Source of the DNA: Ailurus styani | Taxonomy: Eukaryota > Chordata > Mammalia > Carnivora > Ailuridae | Reading direction: 5' to 3' | Assembly: GCA_002007465.1 (NCBI GenBank) | Contig: LNAC01000347.1 | Span: 1,503,440-1,567,439, forward strand | Length of the DNA stretch: 64,000 bases | In this document: one piece after another, positions 23,744-34,829 of the stretch | How the letters are laid out: the number at the start of each line of letters is the position of its first letter | How positions within the stretch are numbered: the stretch's first letter is position 1 | Notes under the pieces: model-generated | What the model was told of the DNA's origin: nothing | What the model saw: the letters and a program-made list of their open reading frames with translations, nothing else | The model's database searches: none | Translations under genes and position numbers: made by a program

Positions 23744-23796
23744 CCCCCATCCCCTCCTCCCCCCGCCCCTAACCCTCCACCTCCTCCACCCCTGCT
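23744..23796 (-). repeat. C-rich tract, G-quadruplex motif on minus strand
   Basis: Plus-strand C runs at 23744-23748, 23751-23754, 23759-23764, 23766-23769 and 23773-23775 are separated by loops of 1-4 bases. The minus strand therefore fits the canonical four-run G-quadruplex pattern. Confidence 0.8.
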
Positions 23797-23944
23797 CCAG
23801 GAGTTTAGGATAGTTCTCAACCTTTGTTTTCACTGTAAGGCCCATGAAAGAAGACATTTCCATGCATGCCATACTTCCATGCATGTATCCAACCCAACAT
23901 TCTTCTTAACTTCTCCCTGCTATCCTCAACTCTATACAATATTA

Positions 23945-24195
23945 TGGGGTGCTTAAAGTACAGACTCTGGAGCCAAGAATCTTGAATCCTGTCAAGAAAG
24001 TAAGATATGCCATTACTTTGTATGTGGTCTTGGGCAGTTACTTAACCTCTCTACATCTCAGTGACCTACCTTCTAAAAGGGAGATGATAATAGCACTTAC
24101 TTCAGGGGGTTGTTGTAAGTATTAAATTACGTATATGTATAATTAGTGCCCAACATGTGATAATCGCTATAATTGCTATTTAAGTGTTATTTTCA
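23945..24195 (+). mobile_element. MIR SINE (first copy of the duplicated block)
   Basis: 'cagactctggagccaagaat', 'ggtcttgggcagttacttaa', 'gggagatgataatagcact' and 'cagggggttgttgtaagtat' are plus-strand MIR in order. Further copies at 24263-24445 and 24534-24680 result from the local duplication. Confidence 0.85.
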
Positions 24196-25825
24196 ACAGT
24201 TAGCCTGTTCCTCTTCAAAAGACACATCCTGGAACACAAATGTATAAGGGCCTTATTAACANTTACTTTGTATGTGGTCTTGGGCAGTTACTTAACCTCT
24301 CTACATCTCAGTGACCTACCTTCTAAAAGGGAGATGATAATAGCACTTACTTCAGGGGGTTGTTGTAAGTATTAAATTACGTATATGTATAATTAGTGCC
24401 CAACATGTGATAATCGCTATAATTGCTATTTAAGTGTTATTTTCATTTTTTTTTTTTAAAGATTTTATTTATTTATTTCACAGCGGGAGAGAGATCACAA
24501 GGAGGCAGAGAGGCAGGCAGAGAGAGAGAGGGNCTCTACATCTCAGTGACCTACCTTCTAAAAGGGAGATGATAATAGCACTTACTTCAGGGGGTTGTTG
24601 TAAGTATTAAATTACGTATATGTGTAATTAGTGCCCAACATGTGATAATCGCTATAATTGCTATTTAAGTGTTATTTTCAACAGTTAGCCTGTTCCTCTT
24701 CAAAAGACACATCCTGGAACACAAATGTATAAGGGCCTTATTAACAGAACAATCTTGAGTTTCTTTTAATTGGTTAAAAAAACCTACAATTTAAAAAAGA
24801 ACTTTTTAAAACTGAATCAAGTTACCTTGATGTTTATAAAAAATAGAATGATACACACCTTAATACATAATGTGTTGTGACAATAAGAAACACATGCCTT
24901 AGGAAGTACTTTCTGAAGGAAGTAATGCATTGGGGAGATGAATAAAAGGCAGAGAGTGTTGAAAGATAGGATGAAAGAAGATTTCAGGGCTAGGATATAN
25001 ATTTTCAATAATTAGCCTGTTCCTCTTCAAAAGACACATCCTGGAACACAAATGTATAAGGGCCTTATTAACAGAACAATCTTGAGTTTCTTTTAATTGG
25101 TTAAAAAAACCTACAATTTAAAAAAGAACTTTTTAAAACTGAATCATGTTACCTTGATGTTTATAAAAAATAGAATGATACACACCTTAATACATAATGT
25201 GTTGTGACAATAAGAAACACATGCCTTAGGAAGTACTTTCTGAAGGAAGTAATGCATTGGGGAGATGAATAAAAGGCAGAGAGTGTTGAAAGATAGGATG
25301 AAAAAAGATTTCAGGGCTAGGATATTTTAAGATAATTCTTACAGGTGGGAGATGAGGTAATTAGGGGAAGAGCTCAGACTTTTAGACTCAGAGGGGAGTG
25401 CAGACACTATGTGTCTATAAAGTACTTTAAAGGAATTGGACTTGAACATCCAGCCATAGAGACTTTAAGATATCAAAGTTAGAAANAGATACCTTGATGT
25501 TTATAAAAAACAGAATGATACACACCTTAATACATAATGTGTTGTGACAATAAGAAACACATGCCTTAGGAAGTACTTTCTGAAGGAAGTAAGGCATTGG
25601 GGAGATGAGTAAAAGGCAGAGAGTGTTGAAAGATAGGATGAAAGAAGATTTCAGGGCTAGGATATATTAAGATAATTCTTACAGGTGGGAGATGAGGTAA
25701 TTAGGGGAAGAGCTCAGACTTTTGGACTCAGAGGGGAGTGCAGACACTATGTGTCTATAAAGTACTTTAAAGGAATTGGACTTGAACATCCAGCCATAGA
25801 GACTTTAAGATATCAAAGTTAGAAA
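24013..25825 (+). repeat. Cluster of five overlapping direct copies separated by single Ns (probable assembly duplication)
   Basis: Single Ns sit at 24262, 24533, 25000 and 25486, and each copy begins or ends at one. 24263-24445 repeats 24013-24195; 24534-24746 repeats 24049-24261; 25001-25326 repeats 24674-24999; 25487-25825 repeats 25147-25485. Copies differ by only a few single-base changes, for example gaatcaag/gaatcatg and gactttta/ttttgg near 25379 and 25719. Copy 2 runs into a truncated SINE and copy 4 starts at the far side of the same site. The most economical reading is two haplotypes laid end to end. Confidence 0.85.
24446..24532 (-). mobile_element. Truncated carnivore SINE ending at an N; probable dimorphic insertion
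   Basis: A poly-T tail and 'aaagattttatttatttatt' begin directly after 'gttattttca'. The SINE stops at the N at 24533 after about 85 bp. Copies 1 and 3 of the surrounding block have no SINE at this point, whereas copy 4 begins 'attttcaataattagcc', which repeats the sequence at the insertion point. This matches filled and empty alleles with a target duplication of at least 7 bp. Confidence 0.85.
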
Positions 25826-26675
25826 AGAGTATACTTTCTGAAAATCATGCTTATAATATGTGAACCAGTATGTACATTAAAATTCCATGAAATACGCAGA
25901 TGAGTGGTTCTTTTGATTCTTCCTCAAGTTATCATCATCACAGTAATAACACAACCACAACAAAACAGCTGAGCTTTATAGGGTCCTTCATAGTTTACAC
26001 GATGCCAAACTATGTTGTAACTCCTCTGCTTTCATGACAGTTTTAGGAGATAGTGGACTAAATTTTCCCATATCACTAAAAGGAAACTGCAAATCAAAGG
26101 ACCAATTAGTTTTCCTAGTAAACCCAGACATAGGTTCAATAGGTTCAACAGTCGCATTCCAAAACTTGTACTCTTACCACCTGCCCTGAGGTCATGTGAA
26201 ACTGCACACACGCATGTGTGCACATATGCACACACATGGACACACAGTGAGCACTAGCCAAAATGTGAAATTAGGGTCTTTGTTACTGTGAAATGCCTTT
26301 CCATATGTGTCATCTGAAAAAACTCCCCACTTTCTTGAACATTCTTCTTAACAGAAAAGGAAACTAGTATCAGTGTTCAGTTAACAGTGAGATAATTTCT
26401 ATAGAAGATAAAAGCAGAGAAAGAGCAAGCCCGTGTTTTCAAGAAGGCTATAATTTCTTGGGGAGAAATGTAAAATATATTCATGTCCTTATATTTATAG
26501 TATTTATTCAAGAAAAACTCATTAGCACCTATAGCCACAAGGAAGTTGGACAGCTACCAGTAATACAGCCCAAGAGGATTATTTTTATTTTCAATTGGTT
26601 TACTTTCATGTGCTTCAAAAATGTTTTGTGTTTTTTTCTGATGCAATAGAAATACACTCTGTTTTACTTTCTCTA
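25826..26675. other. Unique sequence; possible MIR remnant 25930-26130
   Basis: 25930-26130 has some MIR-like order (gggtccttcatagtttaca) but is too weak to assign. The CA-rich stretch near 26208-26250 is degenerate. Confidence 0.35.
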
Positions 26676-26755
26676 GATTACAAGATTTCTTCTGTCTTCT
26701 AATCTCTCATCTATAAGTGGGGATAGTTCTTAAGTCCTTGACCCATATCTAGATG

Positions 26756-26966
26756 ACATTTTTTTAAAGATTTTATTTATTTATTTGTCAGAGAGAGTGC
26801 ACGCGCGAGAGAGAGCACAAGCAGACAGAGAGGCAGGCAGAGGCAGAGGGAGAAGCAGGCTCCCTGCCGAGCAAGGAGCCCAATGTGGGACTCGATCCCA
26901 GGACCCTGGGATCATGACCTGAGCTGAAAGCAGCTCCTTAACCAACTGAGCCGCCCAGGCGTCCTG
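26756..26966 (-). mobile_element. Carnivore SINE (SINEC)
   Basis: A minus-strand full copy with a 19-bp target duplication (cttgaccc A/T tatctagatg) at 26737-26755 and 26967-26985, with one mismatch. It has the longer 'gtgcacgcgcgagagagagc' middle of an older subfamily. Confidence 0.95.
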
Positions 26967-27009
26967 CTTGACCCTTATCTAGATGTTCAATAAATATTAG
27001 CCTTCTTCT

Positions 27010-27815
27010 CTTCCCCACCACTGTTACATCTCACACTCAGAATCTGTGTGCTTGGCTCTTCAATATCTTTGACTCTGGCCCACTCTTCTTTACTATGTTT
27101 TGCTCAGACGATCGCAGTAGTCTTTCAACTGACCTCCTTTACTCCCCCACAGTTCACTATCTTCATTATAGAAAGGCTCCTCATCCCAAGATGAAAATAA
27201 TATGTCACTGCCCTATTCTAAAACCACTGCCTCATCTTCTGTGATATAAATTCCAGATTCCTTAGTAGAGTTTTCAAGACCCCTTATTTATTTATGGTTT
27301 CTATTAAGTATGATAACTTTTTTCTTTTACCTCTCCCCACCCCACATCCACATCTTTATACACAACCTCAGTTCTCCATGTCTGGAGCTATATTCAGAGT
27401 CCCCAACACATCTTGTTTGTTTTTGCTGCCTTGCTTTGGCATATGCCATCCTGTATATTAGAATGTCTCTCCACCATATTATACCTCAAAACTTGAGTCA
27501 TGTCCTTTGTGAAGTTTTTCTAACCTTTCAAGCAGGGTTAAGTAACTCCTCTTTTTACTAGTATTTTACTTACATATTCACTATACACACTCACTATAAG
27601 TCTCTCATCTTAATCAGCTTAGAGATCTGTTGCCTGGAGCCCCTGGAAAGCAGGGCACATGTTCCCAGGACCTTTGTTACCATAGGACCTAATACAGGCT
27701 CCATGCATTTTCTGATTTACGTCTGTCTCCACTGCTAGAGCATAAACTGCATGATATTAGGACTGCTTCTTGTTCATTGCTGTATTTCTAGACCTACCAC
27801 ATAGTAGGTGCTCAG
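27010..27815 (+). mobile_element. L2 LINE relic
   Basis: 'ttccagattccttagtagag' then 'tgccatcctgtatattagaa', 'tgtcctttgtgaagtttttc' and the tail 'tgctagagcataaactgcat ... cacatagtaggtgctcag' follow the L2 3' order on the plus strand. Confidence 0.6.
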
Positions 27816-27880
27816 AAAAGAAAGAGAGAAAAGAAAGAAAGAGAGAAAGGGAAGGAGGGAGGAAGGAAGGAACGAATGAA
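27816..27880 (+). repeat. (GAAA)n/(GGAA)n microsatellite
   Basis: A purine-only tract of gaaa and ggaa units directly follows the L2 tail. Confidence 0.9.
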
Positions 27881-28420
27881 CAAATGAACTAATAAGCCAG
27901 TGAGAAAATAGATGAGCTCTCCAATGAAGAATCTCTGGAGACTCAGAATGATTCCTCCTACAACCTAGTTTGAGCACCTGAAAAGGGATTGCATTAATGA
28001 AATCGGGTAAATAAAGAAAAGAGTAGAATGTGAGAAAAATTTGACAAGTTCATTCTTTTGAGATATTGACTCTGAGGTACTTTTGAAACTTCAGAATGAA
28101 AATATCTCAAACCTTCCGCAACAAAGATATTTGGCAAATAAATGCAAAATCTGAGAACTGACATTTAAAAACCTGGTGAGAATGGAATGTATATACAAAA
28201 TATAAGCAAACTTGGGAAAAAAGATACTCCTAATTTAGACATCTGGGGTCTCTCTCATTGATGGTACTTGCTTGTTCATTTTGATGTGAATTTGTATAAT
28301 ATTTCTATCTGTGTAAGATAAAGTTATCTACAGGGCTATTAATTTAGGGTATGTTTTTTATTAAGATAAACTGTAGACAGAGTCAAAAGAGATGCCTATG
28401 GAATCCTATTAAGTAATTGT
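27881..28420. other. Unique sequence, nothing recognised
   Basis: AT-rich DNA with no supported feature. Confidence 0.4.
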
Positions 28421-28424
28421 GTTA

Positions 28425-28655
28425 GATGGGAAAGACCAGGCTAGCTACGTTCAAATCTGGTATCTACACTTGGAGGCTTTGTGACTTAGGGCAAGTAACT
28501 CCACATTCTGTACCTTTGTTTCTCCATCTGTAAGATGAGGACATTGATGGGACTAGCTTTCTGGGGTGGCTATGAAGATTAAGTGAGTGAATGAATGTAA
28601 AGCATTAAGAACAGTGCCTGGCAGGATGAGTACTCTCTGAGCATTAGCAATTTGA
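28425..28655 (+). mobile_element. MIR SINE
   Basis: 'ttgtgacttagggcaagtaa', 'tttgtttctccatctgtaag', 'gctatgaagattaagtgagt' and 'aagaacagtgcctggcagg' are plus-strand MIR. Confidence 0.85.
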
Positions 28656-28659
28656 ATTA

Positions 28660-28920
28660 CGGTGATATTATTTACCCAGTCTACCACATGGTAGATTCTG
28701 GGTGATTCTTAGCATAATTCATCTTATTTAACCTTCAAACAATTCTATGAGGTGGTACCATCACTATAACTGTTTTACAGATGAGGAAACTAAAGTACAT
28801 GGAAAATAAGTACAATCTGCACATGTGTTCAGCGAGTAAGGAACCAAGCAGAAAATCTAACTACATTTGTTTGATTCCAAGCCTGTACTCTTAGCTGTTT
28901 TGCTGTGTTGCTTCTAGGGA
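28660..28920 (-). mobile_element. MIR SINE
   Basis: A minus-strand MIR lies head-to-head with the previous one: 'ttatttaaccttcaaacaat', 'tttacagatgaggaaactaa', 'ttccaagcctgtactcttag'. Confidence 0.8.
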
Positions 28921-28924
28921 CCAT

Positions 28925-29255
28925 CTCTCATATACTTAATACCATAAACATCTGTTTTAGTAGATTTTACTTAACTTCCTCAAGTAGAACTCTATATAGC
29001 TCTAGTTCATCTTTATTTATTACCCAATGATATGATAGGTTAGTTAGCTCATTCACATATGGCATGATCACATTTTAAAGGCTGGAAGTGTTATGGCTTA
29101 TATAATGCATCCTGCAAAGAATTGGGATGGATTAGGGCAAAAGTGCCCAGATCATCTGTTTACCGTGGCAGTACCAATGTTGTACTCTTCTGAGTTGAAT
29201 ATTCATTCTGTTGAGTCGGAAAATAAAATACAAATGAAACGTCAAGGGAAGAAAA
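28925..29255. other. Unique sequence, nothing recognised
   Basis: No supported feature. Confidence 0.4.
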
Positions 29256-29339
29256 CTGTAATTAAAACAAGACTGCTAAAATGAAATACATTTTAGTAAA
29301 TTGCGAATTAGTACCTGAGAGTAATATGAAATTATACAA

Positions 29340-29445
29340 CTGAGGTCCAGAGAGGCTAAGAAACAGGATGAAAGTCACAGAGCCAGCTAGCAGGGAAGGG
29401 GGACTTGAACCCTGGTTTTGTGACTCCAGTCTAGTGCTCCTTCTC
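29340..29445 (-). mobile_element. MIR SINE (repeated at 29717-29822)
   Basis: 'tgaggtccagagaggctaag', 'cacagagccagctagcag' and 'cttgaaccctggttttgtga' form a minus-strand MIR. The second copy is part of the duplicated block. Confidence 0.8.
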
Positions 29446-29518
29446 TCCTTCCACTATTATCCAACCCTATATAAACAGTCATATGGATACATGTTTATTN
29501 GACAGGATGAAAGTCATA

Positions 29519-29633
29519 GGGCGCCTGGGTGGCTCAGTGGGTTAAAGCCGCTGCCTTCAGCTCAGGTCATGATCCCAGGGTCATGGGATCGAGGCCCGCA
29601 TCGGGCTCTCTGCTCAGCAGGGAGCCTGCTTCC
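29519..29633 (+). mobile_element. Truncated carnivore SINE ending at an N; probable dimorphic insertion
   Basis: A near-consensus young SINE head (gggcgcctgggtggctcag to gggagcctgcttcc) is cut off by the N at 29634 after about 115 bp. Both neighbouring copies of the flank lack the SINE. Confidence 0.85.
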
Positions 29634-30001
29634 NGTAATTAAAACAAGACTTCTAAAATGAAATACATTTTAGTAAATTGCGAATTAGTACCTGAGAGTA
29701 ATATGAAATTATACAACTGAGGTCCAGAGAGGCTAAGAAACAGGATGAAAGTCACAGAGCCAGCTAGCAGGGAAGGGGGACTTGAACCCTGGTTTTGTGA
29801 CTCCAGTCTAGTGCTCCTTCTCTCCTTCCACTATTATCCAACCCTATATAAACAGTCATATGGATACATGTTTATTGATATGTTTATGTTATCTCTACAA
29901 GTGTTTAAATTCATGTCATAAAATCAAAGATAATCAAATGGTGAATTTGTCATAAAAACCACAGTGTTAAGTAAGGCTGGCTTTTAGAGCTCAAATTTCT
30001 T

Positions 30002-30182
30002 TTTTTTTTTTTAAAGATTTCATTTATGTGTTTAAGTATGTATTTATTTGAGAGAGACAGTAGGGGGAGGGGGAGAAGTAGACCCCACTGTGCAGGGAGC
30101 CCAGTGTGGGAGTCCCAGGACCCTGAGATCATGACCTGAGCCGAAGGCAGACCCTTAACCGAATGAACCACCCAGGTGCCCC
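30002..30182 (-). mobile_element. Carnivore SINE (SINEC)
   Basis: A minus-strand copy with a perfect 17-bp target duplication, tagagctcaaatttctt, at 29985-30001 and 30183-30199. The body contains 'gggggagggggagaagtaga', a mid-age subfamily form. Confidence 0.96.
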
Positions 30183-30347
30183 TAGAGCTCAAATTTCTTA
30201 ATACAAATGTGAGTTGGCCTGCTTGGTAAGGCCTGACGGTGGTCTGGTTTTTGTATTTAAGCCACTATGCTTTCAAGGAGAAATTCTTGTTGAGTTACCC
30301 ACCTCATAAAAAGTGTTTTTTGAGGAAGTGATATTATCAAATTTTTA

Positions 30348-30481
30348 TATTTATTAGTTAGTTTGTTACTTTGTTCACTAAGTGAAGCCCAATGCAGGGT
30401 TTGAACTCACAACCCTAATATCAAGGCCTGAGCTGAGGTCAAGAGTTGGACGCTCAGCTGACTCAGCCACTCAGGTGCCCC
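30348..30481 (-). mobile_element. Old, 3'-shortened carnivore SINE
   Basis: A diverged minus-strand SINE head with 'ctgagctgaggtcaagagtt' and 'gccactcaggtgcccc'. A 13-bp imperfect target duplication (tatcaaat T/C ttta) lies at 30335-30347 and 30482-30494. Most of the GA-rich body is missing. Confidence 0.85.
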
Positions 30482-30710
30482 TATCAAATCTTTATTAGAT
30501 AATTAATATTAATTGTATGTTGGGCATGGGATGCAGTGGCTTTTTTAGGAAAAATAAATTTTTAAAGGCACTTGGAAATCAAGTTGATACAACTCAATCT
30601 TTAATTGACAGTATCATTTCTGGAATGTAAAGTATGTCAAGTGAGGGTTCTTAACCTTAACTGATTTGAGAGCTAAATCCATTTCTTCCCCAACTTCTTT
30701 TCTCCCACAG

Positions 30711-31165
30711 AGTTGAAGACGAAGGTCATTGTGGACAGGGTGAACCAGCTCCCCCATCAGTCCCTGAATGGAGTGTCCCGAAGGAAGGTGGGTCGTCGTG
30801 CTGCCCGAGAGGAGGGTGGCCGCCGAGAAGAGGTGGCTGCACCTCCTTCCAGTATCACTGGCATCTCATCCCAGGGCCACATCTGTGATCCAGGCTCTCC
30901 TGCTCAGCAGGTGTACCTGCAAGAGACTGGGACCTGGAAGGAGGCCCAAGAGCAGTTGGTCCGATACCAACTGGCAGGCCAAGATCAGAGGTTGCTACTC
31001 TGCCAGGACCTCAGACAAGAGAGGGAGCAGATGCAGGGGCAGAGCGTGCTGGGCCAGGAAAGAGGCCACTCAGGGCTTTCTCAAGAGAAGGAAGCCTCTT
31101 GTGGTGCCACCCAGGCATTCTGTCCTCATTCTGTACACCCGGAAACTATTCAGGAACAGCTGTGA
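30711..31165 (+). other. Unidentified open frame with exon-like left edge (candidate exon or retrocopy relic)
   Basis: A pyrimidine tract ending 'cttttctcccacag' precedes position 30711 and looks like a splice acceptor. The frame from 30713 stays open for about 150 codons, to a TGA at 31163-31165. The predicted product is Gln/Glu/Arg-rich and would form a coiled coil in its second half (around QEAQEQL and [11 protein letters not shown]). A good donor-like site, AAG|GTGGGT, lies inside at 30787/30788, so a 77-nt exon is the alternative. The block is richer in GC and CpG than its surroundings. There is no ATG near the start, no recognised domain and no clear A-tail or target duplication. An overlapping 172-codon frame (30768-31286) is also open. 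I do not recognise the protein. Confidence 0.3.
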
Positions 31166-31169
31166 TGGA

Positions 31170-34100
31170 CGCATGAAAATTGATGCACTCATGGGCTTTG
31201 CTGAGACTTTCATTAAGGACAAAGATATAAAAACAGTTAAGTTTGGAGAAAGCAATTGTCCATGGACCAAAGTTACATTTTTTTAAATAGTTCTTCCTGT
31301 TAGTGGCTGGGTCGAATTTAAGGCTAGAAGAAAACTATTTGGGGAAACCAGAGATAACCAAGGGCTGAAGCAGATTATTAGTGAACTCATTTTTCAGAGC
31401 ACTGATTTTTGGAGAAGATAATGTGTACACCTGCGCAGTGAAGGAGGGAAGAGGTTCTATCAAGTGCAGCCTCTCCAGTCTGTGTGCGAGGGGTTCTAAA
31501 GAAGACCAGACTGGAGGGTCAGCTGGTATTGAGTTGGGTAATGGTGCTAAAGGCAGTTTCACCTAATTCAAATGTCTGCAGAATGCTCATCAGTGTTCAC
31601 ACTGGACACTTTAAGCAACCTGATTGTGTCCTTGGCTCTGAATCCTAAAGGCCTTACGCTCCAAGGGAGTAAAGCAAAGATGGCAGAGGCAAAGAGAATT
31701 TCCACAAACAACTTGTTCTCAGTTTTCCTGAAATGTAAATCAGGATTTTCCAATCTCTGAGGGATTCAGAGGCTGTCCTGTGTTTGAATTAGAACAGAGA
31801 AAGGAAACAAATGCTTCTGTTGCAGAATTTTAAATAACAATGCTCTGGAACTAGACTCATAGTAGGTACTGGCAGGAAGTCATCATGGTGCAAGGCATCA
31901 ATGGGAAAGTATGTCTTGCCCTACCATGAGTTTTCAGGAACATTCTCAGCATACTGTCCACTCTTTTGATGTATTCTAGACATCTCAAACCTTAAAGCTG
32001 CCTTGAAAGGAGAGAAGCACCTTTCTCTGTGACACGGTATTGGATTCTGAGGGAGATAAGGATTAAGTATCAAGATTGATGTTCTCCAAGAAATTTCAGT
32101 CCAGGCTATCTGTGTTTAAGAAGGGTATTGATGGACAATCTGGCCTATTGAAATTTACTCTGGAGGTACAAACTGGATTCCTGCAGTCATTTTTTGTGTT
32201 TTGTTTGGGCAATCACTAACAGTATTTAAAAATAGAACAAAGAAAAAATAACTTGGCTTGGGCAGATTATGCCTTTTCTAGTTTAATTAGTCCCCTCTAT
32301 AACTTGTCCTTTATTTCTTTTTTGCAGTTTCCTGGTTTATGAAATGATTTTATTTATAATCTTTAGTATATACATTGAATCATCAGAGATCCATAATGTT
32401 TCTGTATGAAAACATTTAAGTTAAGGCTTTTTAGAATTATGAAATGATAGCAGTCTTAGCACTACTGCTATGGGTTTGTCTACACATTCCCCCTTTCACT
32501 CTGGTGATTTCTTTTACCACCACAAATTCCTTCCTGAGCTCTACACCGTAGAGTTAGCTGCCTACTAAGAACTTCCACTAGGTTATCCCACAGCCACTGA
32601 GAAGTTAACACAGCCTTAAAACTGGCTTCTCTTCATATTTGCCCTAACATAACACATGACATCACTGTACTCTGATTGGGAATCTAGGGTCAACCCAGAT
32701 ACCATGTTCTGTCTTACTGTTCCCAGCCATTTACCAGCTGTTATTTCTACTCCTTCTTTAACCTTTACCAGCTTCTACCAATCTTCCAAGTGCCACAAGA
32801 CAGATCTTTCTGGAAAGTTTGATCCTATCCCTAATTAATTATGGGACAGCCATAATTAATTGATTCACAATTAATTAATTAACCATAATTAATTGATTCA
32901 CAATTCTGATCCCTTCACAATACTTGGGATCCCAGAGGCCAAAATGGGCTCTTTGGACCTTAACAGTACCCAGAACTAGCCAGAATAACTTGCAGGGCTC
33001 TAATATGTGGCATAGAATTCTAGAGTCTAGTCAGAATCCTCTAACCCAAAATTAAGTCAGTCCTCTTTTTCTCCTCAGAAAATGGGAGAACTGGGTAAAC
33101 ACTAGAAGCCAAGACAGTAACTCTTAGCTCATTTATGTCTGGAGAGGAGCTGGTTAGATAAAGCACCATTATCAGCCAACCTTAAACTTATTCAGACGAT
33201 TAACACAGGTGGCCCAGAAAATATTTCCCAGCAGTGACAGGACTTATTCTTTATTGAAATGAATAATTGAAAAGTGTCATGTTCTTCTGTTATTTCAAAG
33301 AAACTCTTATTCTTCCCATTTCTGATTTTCTATATATGGTAGATTCTTTCCCCCCAAGATACTGAACAAACTAAAATTCTTAATAGTTCAAAAATATTTG
33401 TAAATATTTCTGGATATTAAAATCAAGAAGTAAGGATGAAGAAAGCTAGGGTAGTTCCCAACATCTCTCAAATTTGAAGGGTTGTGTTCAGAGAAGTTAC
33501 AAGACTTTGACAGAACTTCATGTCTCCCTCAGTCAAAGTGACAGATGGACCCAATCTGACCAGGGTTGTGTCCTGCAGCAGATTTGCCCATATTGTTCCC
33601 CATTGAGGCTACTGAGAACCAAGAGCCCAGACCTTTCAAGGATTACTTAGTGAATGGCTCTTTTCCATCTAGCAGTCTAAAATCCAAATGTATGAAATTA
33701 CTATACATTGAAATGTATGCAAACTCTATGCAAAAATGAGTATGGGGAAATGGAATGTAAATCACATGCAAATATTATTCAACCAAGCTTCTATAAAATC
33801 ATACATGTCAATAACAGTAAAGGATTGTAATTAATTATGTCATTTAAAATTCATACATTTATTCCATATTTTGTTTCCAGAATTTATAATGTATTCAGTG
33901 TCAATTTTGAAAGAGCTATAATCGGAAGGAATTACTCTACTGAGTGTAGAACAGTTGATTTCAACCTCTGCAATAGCACCATGACTAACTGCAGATATAT
34001 TTGAGAGACAGATCACATTTCCTGAATGTAATCTTTTAAAAGGGATAAACCATTTTTATAAAGTTAAATGACACTGAAGTGGTAGAATATGGAGATTTGT

Positions 34101-34545
34101 GTGTTTACAAATATTCTTCTAACATTTGTTATTTTAATACTTGAAAAAAGACCAGGGTTCTCTGTGATTGGAACAACTCAAGAAAAGAGTCTTTTCTGCC
34201 CATCAATCTGGTATCTTTTGAGACAGAAGATTCACCTAATGCATTTGGAGGTCTTTCTAGAATTTACTGGGTTTTGAAGAATTCCCTCTTTTCTCATTTC
34301 AGTCTCAAAATAATGATTCATTTATTATCACCACCTATTTTATTTCAAAATTAGTAGCTTTAACAAGGGGAAAGAGAGTCAATTTCCTTTTGAAAAATGT
34401 GGGAAATAGCCACTTCTCTTTACACTTTATACATGAAGAAACAGTCAATTGCCAAACCCTGGCAGCAGTCCAATGCAAAATTGGAAATTTGTCTGGATTA
34501 TATCTGATTCTTTCTAAAATGTCTTCAATGTAATGGTGCATCTAT
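31170..34545. other. Long repeat-poor unique block
   Basis: About 3.4 kb with no carnivore SINE or L1 that I can identify. If the preceding frame were a last exon, 31166 onward would be its 3'UTR, but I see no decisive polyadenylation site. A local 33-bp-spaced duplication lies at 32850-32905. Short frames here are unsupported. Confidence 0.4.
32850..32905 (+). repeat. Short direct duplication in AT-rich DNA
   Basis: A 23-bp sequence beginning ccataattaattgattcaca occurs at 32850-32872 and 32883-32905. It is separated by ttaattaa and is partly self-complementary with the preceding 'ctaattaattatgg'. Confidence 0.9.
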
Positions 34546-34549
34546 CCAG

Positions 34550-34815
34550 TAGAATGACTGATGTAGAAAATTATACAAGATATACTATTAGGCTAAGAAA
34601 AAAAGAGTAAATTGCAAAGCAAGTATATATTATGCTTTTACCTCTAGTTTACTTATATATAGAAAAATTACGGAGAGAGAGCCAATAATTTTTGAAAATA
34701 ATAGTTATCTTTAGGGATTGGAGCAGGTTCACACTTCAAAGTTCATATCTTCTTTTGTATTTCAGTATTTTTATAGGACATTTTACTATTAATATAAATT
34801 TTAAAAAACATTTTC
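34550..34815 (+). mobile_element. Possible ancient L1 3' end
   Basis: 'agcaagtatatattatgctt' followed by 'atagttatctttagggattgg' and 'gtatttcagtatttttatag' resembles the 3' end of old L1 (L1M/HAL1 type). It is weak. Confidence 0.4.
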
Positions 34816-34829
34816 TGAAACTTATGGTT

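Larger units (their letters stand above)
29258..29876 (+). repeat. 242-bp direct duplication separated by N-bounded SINE fragment (probable assembly duplication)
   Basis: 29258-29499 and 29635-29876 are the same 242-bp sequence, offset by 377. I see one substitution (aagactgct / aagacttct). Between them, bounded by Ns at 29500 and 29634, lies 'gacaggatgaaagtcat' followed by a truncated SINE. The same 'acaggatgaaagtca' occurs without a SINE inside both copies (near 29364 and 29741). This is the pattern of an insertion allele squeezed between two copies of the empty allele. Confidence 0.85.

Noticed and set aside
24013..25825. A genuine tandem gene-like or satellite array
   Set aside because: Copies start and stop at Ns, are unequal in length and surround a SINE insertion point. 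Assembly duplication is simpler.
29368..29661. 97-codon frame crossing two Ns
   Set aside because: It spans assembly joins and a SINE, so it is not real sequence continuity.
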